Source: Acholeplasmataceae bacterium
Lineage (GTDB): Bacteria > Bacillota_I > Bacilli_A > Acholeplasmatales > Acholeplasmataceae
Length of the DNA: 64,000 bases
Assembly: GCA_018400755.1 (NCBI GenBank)
Contig: JAGYLU010000003.1
Span: 50,920-114,919 of the forward strand
Direction: 5' to 3'
Part shown: one piece after another, positions 35,165 through 46,205 of the stretch
Numbering within the stretch: the first letter of the stretch is position 1
How the letters are laid out: every line of letters starts with the position of its first letter
Program-made: the position numbers and the translations under genes
Notes under the pieces: model-generated
The model's database searches: none
Seen by the model: the letters and a program-made list of their open reading frames with translations, nothing else
What the model was told of the DNA's origin: nothing

Positions 35165-35876
35165 AGGCAGTGATACTCCCTATCGCCGCCTCACAGTTGG
35201 TAAATAACGAATCTAATATCGTCATGTAAAACAAGACTCTTACCGTTCGATATCCGACTTTCGCGAACCGAAGAAGGACGCATCCACATTGTTATGACTC
35301 ATCGATTGAGAATACCATCCTGCTTGTGTGCAAAGAGCGGTTGACAATATTGTTGCGTTTTCTTCAAGCATATAGACCCCGGGAATCATAAGTAGAGGTG
35401 ATTCTCCGATCTGAAACTGGACAATGATCAGTCCGTGTTCGATAAACAACCGAACCCTTATCCTTGATGTAATCAAAGGTGATGATTGGATATCACCGCG
35501 TATTTGGCTGACTAAGCGAGGGGAAATATGATAACCCAGTATCTCTTGATATCTTCTGAATTCATTGATTCCAAATTCATTCTCACAATTTGCTCAAACG
35601 CACTGTCAACAGGTGCCCAAATGGTTTTATCCGAAAGAATTGGACCGGTCAAATGCGTCATATCCCTCTTCGTCATGTTCCGCTAACAAACGAAGAAATG
35701 TTGAATGCTGACCCGTTGATTCTAGTACGTCTATAGCACTTAAAACCACGACCTTCATCTTGACATATGAACTCAGAGCTATCTTGGTTTGAAGCTAGAA
35801 TTGGATTCATTAAGCCGATTGCTAAAGCTAACACCATTGCAAATAGAAGAGCAATCTTAGTCTTTGCTTGTTTCAT
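35165..35876 (-). pseudogene. Secreted protein of unknown family, frameshifted
   Basis: The first 28 residues form a clear signal peptide (MKQAKTKIALLFAMVLALA then GLMNPILA-S). The frame breaks after about 67 codons; later open pieces (35240-35476) read FIEHGLIIVQFQIGESPLL and ATILSTALCTQAGWYS. I recognise no family. If one gene, the product would have about 230 residues and act outside the membrane. TATA-rich sequence lies upstream at 35905-35935. Bases 35940-36420 show no convincing gene. Confidence 0.4.
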
Positions 35877-36426
35877 TATAAACGCCTTTCAGTGATGTAT
35901 ATATAACTATATGTTATAAATATACCACATTCTAATCTCTACTTCAATTAAAACGATTTTATTGGCACTGTCACGAAAAAACGGAAACAACTTTTTTAGA
36001 AACAGTTAGTGAAGTGAATGAAGAGTGCATATAGTACAATGCTTCGAACAACATGATTGTAATCCCCTTAGACCAAGTCGCAATAACAGACAGTAAATCG
36101 GACACTTAATGTTTAGATAGGAAAGAGAACCGTCAGACTTTGATGGATGTTCTTATACCTTCATCAAGTCATCTGCGACGAACCCGAAGTTAAATGGTCA
36201 AGCAATCACTGTAGATGTATTCATGTCAAAGATATATACGCGGCAGTCATTTGGGGCATGACACGCCATTCTCAATATTGATTTAGGATACAAATGTCTC
36301 TAACGCATCTCAAATTTTATCAAAAAACAGCAACGATAAATAAATTTCTTATGATAGTGTTGACAAATTATTTCAACAAAGATGATAAATTAAATCAACG
36401 ACAAACAAATTTAACGGGAGGATTTG

Positions 36427-37651
36427 ATGAAAAACAATTCATTAACAAAAAGTTATACTATTTGCTAACGGCAACTTTTATTACACGACGGTGATAGCAT
36501 TGATACAACGTTTTTAATGGCGGTTTATGTAATGACAGGCAGACACTGATGGAGCGATATTTGCCATAAGTGTTGGCTCCCAATATAATCGTCTTGCTCT
36601 TTGCTGGCGTCGTAGCTGATGTATTTACAAAAACAGTTACTGCTCTTGGGGATATTAAGAGGGTATCAGTGTTGCAGTACTCGCTATATTCTATTTCCTA
36701 AACATTTTGAGGTTTGGCATAGTCTTTGTGTTTGTATCGATACACTCATTGTTTGAGCTATTTTCAGACCCTGCAAGAGGAAGCATATTACCAATATCAT
36801 TGAAAGTAGACATCACATCCAGCCATCTTCATGGCTTGGGACAGCATCAAGTTTTTTGGGAATGGTTGATTGGTTTGAGTGTTGCTGGGGTATTAATCGC
36901 AGTTGTTGGAATTTGGGTACAATTCTAATTGATGCCGCCTTATCATCTCTTTCTTTTTTATCAGGAACGTTAATTCTTTTTTATCAGATTTTATAGATAG
37001 AAGAAAAGAAGTAGAGGTAAAGCCTAAAATGAAAGATTATTTTGTGCAAAGATTTAAGTAGTTACAATATATTGAAATCAAAAAGAATATTAGTGCCGTT
37101 GTTAATTATTGGCAGCATTCTTGAATTTCACCATTGTTCCATTGAATGTACTTCGCCCAGTATTTGTGGAGGAAGTCCTAAACATAGGAGTTGAAGGATT
37201 AAGTTATCTTGAATAGCATTATGCTGGAATGGTAGTTGAGGGTAGCGAATGGGCGCGAAAGGCAAGAACATCAATCCACACAGGTAGATTCAGGGTTATC
37301 AATATTGGGAATCAATTATATGTTGATGGGTGTGCTCTGGATTCACTGATTTCTCAAGTCTTTTCGACCTTTTGTTTTCTGTTATCATTTCATTTTGGAC
37401 TTTGTGTGTCTTATTGTCAATGCAATTCCATACATGCTGCGTATCATGAAAACCACGGCACTAGGTCGCGAGGAAGATTGTCTTCAATAATGGGTGTCAT
37501 TGTTCTTGTGCAATGCCGCTTGAGGCTTTGTAGTTTCATTGATCAGCATCGTATATCCGTATCCTGGCTATTCGTGATTATGGGATTATTGAGTGGCGTC
37601 CTACTATCATTATCATTTTGGGTAACAAACAGAAACAAGAAGCTGGTTTGA
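36427..37651 (+). pseudogene. MFS transporter, frameshifted
   Basis: The start (GGGAGG site, then MKNNSLTKSYTIC) and successive pieces in all three frames read ISVAVLAIFYFLNIL, LFELFSDPARGSILPISL, LSVAGVLIAVVGIW, ILVPLLIIGSIL, GVEGLSYLGIA-like sequence and VSWLFVIMGLLSGVLLSLSFW. Together they outline a 12-helix MFS_3 type exporter of about 410 residues, of the group found with macrolide-efflux-like transporters. At least eight indels are needed to restore it. The following ArsR-like regulator is its usual neighbour. Substrate is unknown. Confidence 0.7.
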
Positions 37652-37697
37652 TTTGCCACTGTTATATGATATAATATCTTTAATGAGAAGTGATAAT

Positions 37698-38269
37698 ATG
37701 GATGAAAAAACAAGAGTCATTGCTAATGATGAAGAACTCAAAATATTCAGCGATCCATACTGAATTAAAATCATACAACTTACCGGAAGTAGTATGGGTG
37801 TGCCTTTAACTGTGAAAACAATGTGCGGATTATGAGAAGTTCCACAAAGTACATTATCATGTCAAAAAATTGCGATCTATAAATATAAGTACTTCTGAGT
37901 TAGACCATATTGAAGTTATAAATGGCATCAATGCAAAGTATTATTATCTTCCTAAACGGGTTTCCTCACTGTTAAATTACTGATGAAAAGTCCACCCGAT
38001 CTTACTCTCAATTAAATACAGTCGATTCAATGATTATCAATAAGGATTGAGACTTTAAGAAGCGACTACTTGATTGCTACAAAAAAGCAATCGAGTCTAA
38101 AACGACAAATCCTTCAGAAGCAGGATTGATAAGTTCGATTATGTCTATTTATCTGAAGCTGAATTTGAATGAACTGACTGAAAGGACAATGAACCTATCA
38201 ATCGGCATCAATAATATTCTGATAAGAATAAAAAAGAGATATTCAATTTTGTGGAGTTTCAAATTGTGA
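37698..38269 (+). pseudogene. ArsR-like winged-helix regulator, frameshifted
   Basis: Pieces read EELKIFSDPYRIKIIQL-like sequence, VHYHVKKLRSI, TSELDHIEVINGINAKYYYL, then a C-terminal part KRLLDCYKKAIESKTTNPSE and GLISSIMSIYL. This is the HTH_20/ArsR type regulator that commonly sits beside MFS exporters. About six indels interrupt some 190 codons. It follows the MFS remnant by 46 bases, with a TATAAT just upstream. Confidence 0.6.
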
Positions 38270-38354
38270 ATAAATGTAACTAAGGGCATCAAGTATATAA
38301 AGGTCTTTTCGTGCTTTTTGATTTGACTGCACATCATACATATTTTCACTCTAT

Positions 38355-38392
38355 AGGCTTGATACAACTTCAATCTGTATCAAGCCTTTTTC
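38355..38392 (+). terminator. Terminator with the TTGATACA stem
   Basis: AGGCTTGATACA (38355-38366) pairs perfectly with TGTATCAAGCCT (38376-38387), followed by T. It ends the MFS-regulator region. Its left arm resembles the 22-base repeat near 32100 and 33230. Bases 38393-38638 show no clear gene. Confidence 0.88.
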
Positions 38393-38638
38393 CCTTTAAT
38401 AAGGGCATTTTCGTGTCTTGCAGTCGGATTTCGATCATGAATACTTGCGCCGAGATCATGGACCTGGACCTATGTCAAGAAAGCGTAAGTGATATGACGC
38501 CCACAACCTAAATGACACATGATGTCTTTTTGTTCAGTTCAGAGAAAATCACAAGAAAAACAACAGATGATTCTCCTTGATGTTATGATTAAACTAAGAA
38601 AAACGTATCATCAATAAATAGGAAAGGAAACAAGCTTA

Positions 38639-39889
38639 ATGGGGAAAACAAATCTGACCACAATGTCGAGATTTTCATATTAATGGTAAACCCAGCATAT
38701 GAATAGAAAGGTATGCTCGTCCAGTTCAAAGGGGTTATTAATGAATGCACGTTTCATACAAGGCATTTTTGATGATAAATTCGATAGGAAACGATTATAA
38801 TAGATTTAATAAAATATTCAACGCAGAAACCAATACTCGATGAATTAATCGCTTCATTACCCGAGTGGCAATGATTATGGATTAAGAGCTATCACGATTG
38901 GGATTCAAGGTGGTATGCCAGTGTTTACTATCGATGTTAGAACGATCGACAATCATCCTTTTGGTCCTTGATGGTATGATATTTGATGACGCATATGCTA
39001 AAAGATTGGACAGAATTATCCAAGCTGCAGATTTAATTGGGTATGGTCGTCATTGTCAACATATTGTATTTGGGCTCAAACATTATGCTCGATCTCATGA
39101 TGAAGCGATTGTCTCGCTTTAAAGTCTGCTGCCACTTTAAAGAATGGAAACTATACTAATTCGATTGATGTTGCTAATGAGTACAATATTGATATGTGGG
39201 AAGGATACAAACATCATTCATAATCCTAAAAGTATGAAAATGTTGATTGAACTCGTTAGAGAGAAAATCGGGAGGCATGCTTGTTGAAGTAGCGGTGGTG
39301 GTGTGTCTACTGATCAGGAAGTTGTACAAGCCAGTGATGCCGCTTTGATTCATGCAAAATGGTCTAACAAAAGGTGAATATTACGATTTTATATTACAGG
39401 TACAAAGATGGCTCAATAAGCCTATATGTGCAACGAAGATTCGCCTTGCATATCTTCGACTAGACATAGCGCATCTGACGCACACTTCATGGGACATTAT
39501 GATAACTTCACCAAACAAGAACCACCTTGTGATTGGGGCATTACAAAAGGACAAGATTTTTTGCCCGTAGAATGGCAAGGGCTTTAGGCAGATACATTTA
39601 GAAGAACAATCTTTAGACAAACAGTTTGTTCTGCAAGGCCCGAATCCAATGCGACATGGCAGGGAAAACGTTGATACGTCTTCGACTGAATATCCGAAAA
39701 GCATCAATCATGAATTTTTATAGAAATGGGGCATTCATTTATAGGAGTTATGATGAACCGTTTTTTATGTATCGTGAAACGACTTGGATACAAAAACCAT
39801 GGGATATCAAAGAAGATGATCAGACATGGACGGCTGAAATAGTGTTACATGATGAATCTGTTTATATGATATCTCTAGATGTTCAATAG
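38639..39889 (+). pseudogene. Glycoside hydrolase-like protein (TIM barrel), frameshifted
   Basis: Pieces in several frames read NARFIQGIFDD, YGLRAITIGIQGGMPVFTID, DDAYAKRLDRIIQAAD, KNGNYTNSIDVANEYNIDMW and VSTDQEVVQASDAALIHA, and the last part AFIYRSYDEPFFMYRETTW and DDQTWTAEIVLHDES. The NEYN after a strand and the barrel-like spacing suggest a clan-A type glycoside hydrolase with a short C-terminal domain. At least eight indels are present. No signal peptide is seen. Family is inferred only from pattern. Confidence 0.4.
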
Positions 39890-40089
39890 ACTCTAGTATC
39901 AACATGAGGGTGAGCACGAATCCCTTACTTTAAGTATGATGGTGTTATAGAAAGTCGTTTTTGTAGGTAGATGATCAGTCAGTGTTACGATGGGCCGATG
40001 ACAAAACCCATTAATAGGAAGATCATTTTTTGTTTTCAATCCAATTGCTAAGAGTCTCTGATGAAACATGAAAGATGTGTCAAAAGCTA

Positions 40090-40098
40090 TGTTATAAT
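40090..40098 (+). promoter_or_regulatory. Extended -10 of pepF
   Basis: TGTTATAAT lies 20 bases before the pepF start. Bases 39890-40089 hold no gene. Confidence 0.6.
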
Positions 40099-40118
40099 CG
40101 TTCTATGAGGTGATTAAA

Positions 40119-41918
40119 TTGAAAAAACAACTTCCAAAACGGCATGAACTTGATGTGCGTCACACATGGGACATGACCAACCTGTTTAAAACAGAAGAAC
40201 TTTACCAACAGGCTTTTGATATGGTAGAAAAAGACATTGATGGTTTTGTTGAGACCTATGAGAATCAACTGGGCTCAAAAGAGATGATCAATGCTGCCCT
40301 ATCCGCTTTCCAGGATATTCAAGCCCGGCTATCGAGGATTGGTGCTTATGGGTCTCTGCAATCGAGCACGGATTCCATTTCTGAGGAACATCAGATGCGC
40401 CAAGGGAAGGCGATGCTTCGTTTTCAGGTTATTTCAAAAAAGATGGCCTTTTTCATCAATGAGCTCAAACAGACGGATGATACCTTATTGTTAGATGCGG
40501 CGGCACAAAACCTAGACAACCAAGTGTTCCTCAAAGACATTGTCAAAGACAAAGCCTTTGCGTTGATTCCCGATGTCGAAAAAGCACTGGTGGCTTTATC
40601 ACCGGTCCTTGATGCCTCTTATATGACCTATAGTCGCTTCAAACTGGCGGATATGTCATTTGATGATTTCGAGGTTGATGGCGCCACTTATCCCAACTCA
40701 TTCACACTTTTTGAAAACGAATATGAATATGAAGAGGACACACCGGTCAGAAGACGTGCTTATGAGACGTTTTATCAAAAACTGGCAGAATATCAGCATG
40801 GCTTTGCCAACAACTACAAGACCCATGTCCAAAAAGAGAAGATCATGTCCGAACTTCGTGGATATGGAAGTGTCTATGATTATCTGCTTCATGATCAAAA
40901 GGTGCCGAAGGCACTGATGGATCGTCAGATTGATCTGATCATGGATCAGTTGGCACCAGCCATGAGAAAGTATGCGACATTATTGAAAGACGTCCATGGT
41001 CTTGACCGTATGACCTATGCGGACTTGAAGATTGCTGTCGATCCGACCTTTGAACCGAAGGTCACGATTGAAGCCTCCAAAGCGTTGTTGATTGAAGGGT
41101 TATCGATCATGGGTCATGATTACAATCGGATTGTCAAGCGGGCATTCGATGAGAGATGGATTGATTTTCCGCAGAACCAAGGGAAATCGACCGGTGGTTT
41201 CTGTTCATCGCCCTATGGCGCATCCTCCTATATCCTAATCAACTGGAACGGGCAAATGGATGAGGTAATGGTACTCGCCCACGAGATCGGTCATGCCGGA
41301 CATTTCCAATATGCCAACGGTCATCAAAGCATCCTGAACACGAGGCCTTCGATGTATTTTGTCGAAGCCCCATCAACAACCAATGAACTACTGATGGCGA
41401 ACCATCTGATCAAGAAGGCCAAGACCGAAAGAGAGAAGACATGGCTCAAGTCGGTGATGATCTCAAGAACGTATTATCATAACTTTGTGACCCACTTGCT
41501 AGAAGCCGCTTTCCAACGTGAGGTTTATGACCGGGTCGAAGGCAAACAGCCGCTTTCAGCCCATGTCTTGAATCACATCAAACGCGATGTTTTGAAGAGA
41601 TTTTGGGGCGATGCGGTAGAAATCCCTGATTGGGCTGGCCTGACGTGGATGAGACAACCTCACTATTTCATGGGTTTGTATCCCTACACATACTCCGCTG
41701 GTCTGACTTTGGGGACCAAAGTCTCCAAAATGATTGAGAATCAGGTGATTCAACCGGAAGAATGGATCGATGTGCTGAAAGCGGGAGGGACCAAAACACC
41801 TATGGAACTGGCTCAGATGGTAGGTGTTGACTTAACGACCGATCAGGTGTTGACTGAGGTCATTGAAGAGATATCCTCAATCATTGATGATATCATCAAG
41901 AGCAAAGAAACCAAATAA
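40119..41918 (+). CDS. pepF: Oligoendopeptidase F (M3 family)
   Basis: PepF is a cytosolic zinc endopeptidase that cuts peptides of about 7-17 residues. The 599-residue protein starts KKQLPKRHELDVRHTWDMT and carries the zinc site in VLAHEIGHAGHF near residue 388, with the second-site glutamate in FVEAPSTTNELL. All family landmarks are intact. I choose the TTG at 40119 because AGGTGA lies five bases upstream; the in-frame GTG at 40110 would sit on top of that site. It is a single gene after an extended -10 promoter and is free of the indels seen before 40,050. Confidence 0.95.
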   Translation: MKKQLPKRHELDVRHTWDMTNLFKTEELYQQAFDMVEKDIDGFVETYENQLGSKEMINAALSAFQDIQARLSRIGAYGSLQSSTDSISEEHQMRQGKAMLRFQVISKKMAFFINELKQTDDTLLLDAAAQNLDNQVFLKDIVKDKAFALIPDVEKALVALSPVLDASYMTYSRFKLADMSFDDFEVDGATYPNSFTLFENEYEYEEDTPVRRRAYETFYQKLAEYQHGFANNYKTHVQKEKIMSELRGYGSVYDYLLHDQKVPKALMDRQIDLIMDQLAPAMRKYATLLKDVHGLDRMTYADLKIAVDPTFEPKVTIEASKALLIEGLSIMGHDYNRIVKRAFDERWIDFPQNQGKSTGGFCSSPYGASSYILINWNGQMDEVMVLAHEIGHAGHFQYANGHQSILNTRPSMYFVEAPSTTNELLMANHLIKKAKTEREKTWLKSVMISRTYYHNFVTHLLEAAFQREVYDRVEGKQPLSAHVLNHIKRDVLKRFWGDAVEIPDWAGLTWMRQPHYFMGLYPYTYSAGLTLGTKVSKMIENQVIQPEEWIDVLKAGGTKTPMELAQMVGVDLTTDQVLTEVIEEISSIIDDIIKSKETK

Positions 41919-42015
41919 GCAACATGCCGCCTTGGTTTTGATGCCTTGAGGAACAAGGATCAACAGACATGATATGAATGACAGGACACCGATGACTAAG
42001 AAAGGATGATGATTC

Positions 42016-43095
42016 ATGAAAGACGTGAACAAAGAACTGTGGTTGAAACATCTTCATCAAGAACTCAGTCACCGGATCAATCAACTCGACTTCGCCACGT
42101 TATGGCCGGGATTTCATCCCTATAAGTTCGCAGTCTATCAGGATCATCACGTCTGTCTCGATGGGACCATCATTGATCACACGGATGCTTTTCTTGCCAA
42201 TACCGCCATCCGCTATGAAGGTGACATGATCGCGATTTGGAGAATCGCGAATGAAGACATCGATTTGGATGTTCTGACATCCAAAATCATCCACGAGATG
42301 TTTCATGCGTTTCAGATGGATCACGGTGAATCCAGGTTTCCAAATGAGATTGAAGCGCTCATGCGCTATCAGTATGACCCCTTGAATCTTGCCCAGAAGA
42401 TGAAAGAGCATCAGCTCATGCGAGCACTTTTGAAGCGCCATGACATGGACATGATGAACGAACTGCTCCAATCCAGGAAGAGACGACAGATGGCTTTTCC
42501 TTATGAATATCTCTATGAGGCCAACGTCGAACAGATTGAGGGGACAGCGCATTATGTCGAACTCATGGTTTTAAAAGCACTCTCACCTTCACGGTATCAA
42601 AACCGTATCGGTGAGACAATCAAGCGGATCACGACACCTGAGTCCTTGGTCCCAATCCGGATGATTTCCTATGATATCGGGGCAATCCTGATCTTGTTAT
42701 GCCGTGACTATGATATCTCATTTGATGCGGGGTTTGCATCAGAACCGATTGCGGTGATGGTCATCAAAGACGTCAATATGACAAAGGCTATTCAAACTGA
42801 CACGAAAGAGATGGCTTCCATCATTGTTTCCAGTCAACAGCATACCAAAGCCATTATCCATGATGCCATCCAGCATAACGACATCGTTTTGGAAGGGTGT
42901 TTCGAACTGGCAGGGATCAATATCTATGATGCCAAGTATGATCATCCTTATGCCACCTCAACCTATTTCTTGGCCTATGTGGATGAAGGGATCCAAAAAG
43001 TGCTCAATGGTGATTTCGTTGTTCAACTGGACGAAGAGATGAAGATCAGAAAGGTCATCGTAGGAACTGGCAGCGATTACGGTTATAAGGAGTAA
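42016..43095 (+). CDS. Putative zinc metallopeptidase with HExxH motif
   Basis: I recognise no named family. The 359-residue protein contains HEMFHAFQMDHGE near residues 93-105, an HExxH zinc motif, and EQIEGTAHYVEL near 172-183, which could give the third ligand as in gluzincins. The second half (from about 250) is a beta-rich domain without a known match. There is no signal peptide or membrane helix, so it is probably cytosolic. The AAAGGA site fits the ATG at 42016. It stands alone between pepF and a terminator. Confidence 0.7.
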   Translation: MKDVNKELWLKHLHQELSHRINQLDFATLWPGFHPYKFAVYQDHHVCLDGTIIDHTDAFLANTAIRYEGDMIAIWRIANEDIDLDVLTSKIIHEMFHAFQMDHGESRFPNEIEALMRYQYDPLNLAQKMKEHQLMRALLKRHDMDMMNELLQSRKRRQMAFPYEYLYEANVEQIEGTAHYVELMVLKALSPSRYQNRIGETIKRITTPESLVPIRMISYDIGAILILLCRDYDISFDAGFASEPIAVMVIKDVNMTKAIQTDTKEMASIIVSSQQHTKAIIHDAIQHNDIVLEGCFELAGINIYDAKYDHPYATSTYFLAYVDEGIQKVLNGDFVVQLDEEMKIRKVIVGTGSDYGYKE

Positions 43096-43135
43096 AAAAA
43101 CGGTCTCAAGCGCAATGCGCTTATGAGGCCGTTTG
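43096..43135. terminator. Bidirectional terminator
   Basis: AAACGGTCTC and AAGCGC pair with GCGCTT and GAGGCCGTTT around AAT. It separates the HExxH gene from the convergent phosphotransferase gene, whose stop (43121-43123) lies in it. Confidence 0.85.
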
Positions 43136-44104
43136 ATTTAAATATGAGACCCAATCTGTGATCCATTTGATTTGTTCATTCAAAAAAGCCATGGAAAGTC
43201 GTTCAAGACCATGGCGATTGCCGATGGTCGCAACGCCAGTCATCAGTGCGTTCGATTGGAACAGTAAAAGCAAAGTGATTGCCAAGCAGCTCGGTTCTTG
43301 TCTTTGCGATATCAGAGAATACCGCGGTTGTCGATAAGAACGCTTCATATTCAAAGTGATTGAAGTCCGAGGTGTCAAATACGGTTGCATAGTCAATCAA
43401 TGGTGAAGAGATGGCAACAGCATCATAATCAAAGACGACAAGTTGATGGTTCACCATTTTCATGTTGCCGGTATGGAAATCACCATGACAGACGCCATTT
43501 TTAAGTTTTAGCACGTAATCAAAGAGATTGTCTCCGATGGTCTTCATTTGTGCCCTAGTCACCTCATCGACTCTTTATCCTCTAAAAGCCTGATGAAACG
43601 GTTCACAAAAAGTCGATGCCATGGATGGGGAGATGGTCTTTTAGTCCTTGAAGATGTTGATGAAGATGCTCAATCTGGCATTTGATTGACATACTCAAAG
43701 GCAAAGCGTCAACATCAGAACCATCGACATAGGTCATCAGGATCATTTTGTGATGCATGTTTGCAACATGGATGTCCTCAGTCAGGGTGCCATGAGCGCT
43801 TCGTATGACCTTTGGTGACAGTCCTGTCGGTTCTAGATGGTCCATGACCATCGCGCTGATCTCACACAGGTGGGCATGCATCGGGTCATAGACTTTGAGA
43901 ACATAGCGTTGGTCACGGGTTTCGAATCAGATAGGCTGTCGCAATCATCTCCCGGATCAAACTGATCCGCGCGACAAAGAGGCGATAATGGGTATTCAGA
44001 TGGTCTTTCAACATGTCATCAAACGATAGCGGCATGAGATCACTCCTAGTAGGTTGATTGTACCATGAATCATACGATGCCAAAGTCATGTCTCTTTTGA
44101 ACAC
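43121..44104 (-). pseudogene. APH/choline kinase family phosphotransferase, frameshifted
   Basis: This family phosphorylates aminoglycosides, choline, homoserine and similar substrates. The Brenner motif NGVCHGDFHTGNMKMV and the following VVFDYDAVAISSPLIDYA are intact (43203-43562); the N-terminal pieces are MFKRDMTLASYDSWY (43913-44104) and a middle piece ending HQHLQGLKDHL (43603-43881). Three or four single-base indels separate them. Restored length is about 320 residues. The substrate cannot be told. Confidence 0.75.
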
Positions 44105-44156
44105 CTACCCCTATGAAGACGATGACAAAGTTAACATGTAAGGAGATAGGCAATCG

Positions 44157-44165
44157 TGGTATAAT
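44157..44165 (+). promoter_or_regulatory. Extended -10 upstream of the methyltransferase gene
   Basis: TGGTATAAT at about 44157-44165 lies some 95 bases before the first plausible start at 44262. Confidence 0.5.
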
Positions 44166-44261
44166 ATCACATTGGAGACGCTATATGACTGAACACTAAT
44201 TGATTTATCATCTGTCTCTGATCGCCATCAGCGACAAATATCGCTATACGAGGGGGAAACG

Positions 44262-45003
44262 ATGCATATGGGCTATCGTGAAATCAATCGCAAGACCATC
44301 GACAAATGGTGGATGAAGGGCATCTGGGGTGTCCCAATCGCATCACGAGACCTATCTGAAAGCCAGAAAGGCGACTAAGTGGTTGTTTCGACACCGACCA
44401 AACTGAATTCCTCGAACTTGCTTGGTGATTTGAAAGGTAAGAAAGTTCAGTCTGCCTTCGGAGTATAGCCAACAAATGCCCATTTTTCTGCCGCTGGGGC
44501 GATTTGCACAGTGTTGGATTATTCTCTTAACAGCTTGAAAGCGAACGGCTCATCAGTGAGCGCGTGAAGGCTATTCATCGAGATCGTCAGAGGCTGACAT
44601 GACCAAACGTCTGCCGTTCGAAGACGCTTCATTCGATCTCATTTTTCATCCCGTCCCGAATTCTTGCGTCGAAGACGTCCAGTATGTCTTTTGATGAATG
44701 CTTCAGGGTCTTGAAGCCCCAGGCTCCCAAGCGATTGGATACAGGCATCAACCACATGTGTTTATGATGATGAACAGAGCGTGATTGTCAGGGGCTTGCC
44801 ATTCAATCCCGAGAAGGACCCCGAACTGAAAGCCCGTCACTGAAGGATTTGGGCATCCAGTTTTCCCCCATACGCTTGAAGAGCAGATTGGCGGTCAGTC
44901 ATGCAGGGTTCATCCTCGCGACCTTACAGAGGATTTAATGGTGAAGGCAGGCTTTATGTACTCAGGATACCTCTTTGTCGTAACTAAGAGTGTGAAACCG
45001 TGA
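44262..45003 (+). pseudogene. Class I SAM-dependent methyltransferase, frameshifted
   Basis: Pieces read MGYREINRKTIDKWW, ESQKGD followed by TPTK, LLGDLKGKKVQ, FSAAGAICTVLDYSL, LPFEDASFDLIFHPV-like sequence and VYDDEQSVIVRGLPFNP, ending LFVVTKSVKP. These outline a common Bacillota methyltransferase of about 250 residues with a Rossmann SAM site. About ten indels, mainly losses in homopolymers, break it. The AGGGGGA site precedes the start. Confidence 0.7.
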
Positions 45004-45005
45004 CC

Positions 45006-45619
45006 GGTCCATCCAGGGTTGCGATCAGAGATATGGAACCAACTGATTCGGCTCTTTCAGTCGCTTCGATCTAGCAGAGCTACAATTGGCATGAAGACCT
45101 GTTCAGATTTCTTTGGTCCCCGCACCAAGGCCTCCTGAAGAGACTCCTCAATGACTCATTCTCATGAGAAACCATGCCTTTTCGTATGAACGCATCATAA
45201 TTTTTGAAAAAGGTGATGACATCGTTGGTATTCTGATTGAACCCAATCCAAGAAAGCAAAACCGATGACAACGAAGCGTTTGCTGGGCATTTGGCGTTCT
45301 TGACCGGACGTGGTCTTTATTCAAGATGATTCTCTTGTTTCACTCCATTTAAACGAATCAGGAATCAAGCGGCTGCTATATCCAGAATTGTTACCTGTTT
45401 TGAAAACGCATCGGGGAATGGACTTGAAGCATGTTCTAGATGATGCCATCAGGCGTGCCAAAGAAGACCGAGTTCAGACATTGACACTTGATGTCAATAT
45501 CAAAAATGAACGTGCGCGAGCGCTTTATGAGCGAAAAAGGATTTGTCATCAGAAAATAAAGACGCATTTGGGGCATCTTCTTCAAGGTGACTTACCGGAT
45601 GGACCTCGGATTCATATGA
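45006..45619 (+). pseudogene. GNAT family N-acetyltransferase, frameshifted
   Basis: The end of the protein (from about 45310) reads LTLDVNIKNERARALYERK, the classical C-terminal acetyl-CoA-binding motif of GNAT enzymes. N-terminal pieces (VAIRDMEPTDS, EKPCLF) lie in other frames. It overlaps or abuts the methyltransferase stop, so it was probably in the same transcript. Restored length is about 200 residues. Confidence 0.6.
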
Positions 45620-45668
45620 ACACCCGGGGATGTCTCAAGACACCTAAATCAAAGTGTGGGGAAGACTT

Positions 45669-46200
45669 ATGATTGTCCTTGTTGGCGCGAGTGCTGTGGA
45701 AAACCGAGCTGCCAAGGTGCTTTGTAAGACCAAGGGTTATAAGAAATGTGTCACGACCACCACGCATGATAAGAGTGGATGAGAAGCGATGGCATTGATT
45801 ATCAGCTTCACGAACTCGATGCGTTTCATAAACTGGAGCGTGGTGATGCGTTGGTCGAAGCGACCACGTATGACGGTCACTGCATGGCATCCAGAAAAAG
45901 GATGTCAAGCACTTGTCGGGTTTTATCGTCGCATCCATCAGGGGCAAATGCCTTGATTGACCACTTTGAGAGTGAATGTGTTCATTGTCCATGTGGCAAC
46001 CTCGAAACGGTCAGGAAAGCCCGGATGAACGCTCAGGGTGATGACCAGATGGATATCATGATGGTTGGAAAACGACCGCGATCTCTTCACCAAGGACAAT
46101 CTGAAAGAATCAATCTGGTGGTGACCAGCCGAGACCGATCCGATCGATGAACTGCTGAAAAGCATCCATACCGCCCATTTCACCCATATCCTCAATTTAG
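45669..46200 (+). pseudogene. Guanylate kinase-like P-loop protein, frameshifted
   Basis: The start reads MIVLVGASAV, then ENRAAKVLCKTKGYKK. Restoring two lost bases gives GASASGKTEAAK, a guanylate kinase P-loop. Later pieces VTTTT, DGIDYQLHELDAFHKLERGD, IVHVATS and DLFTKDNLKE follow the fold. Whether this is the cell's main guanylate kinase or a related protein is unclear. Four to six single-base indels are present. Confidence 0.65.
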
Positions 46201-46205
46201 CATAG

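Noticed and set aside
30000..40000. CRISPR array
   Set aside because: No regularly spaced repeats are present; the repeats found are a single long pair and one 22-base pair.
45310..45672. A separate 120-residue protein
   Set aside because: It is the C-terminal half of a GNAT gene plus an out-of-frame tail, not an independent gene.
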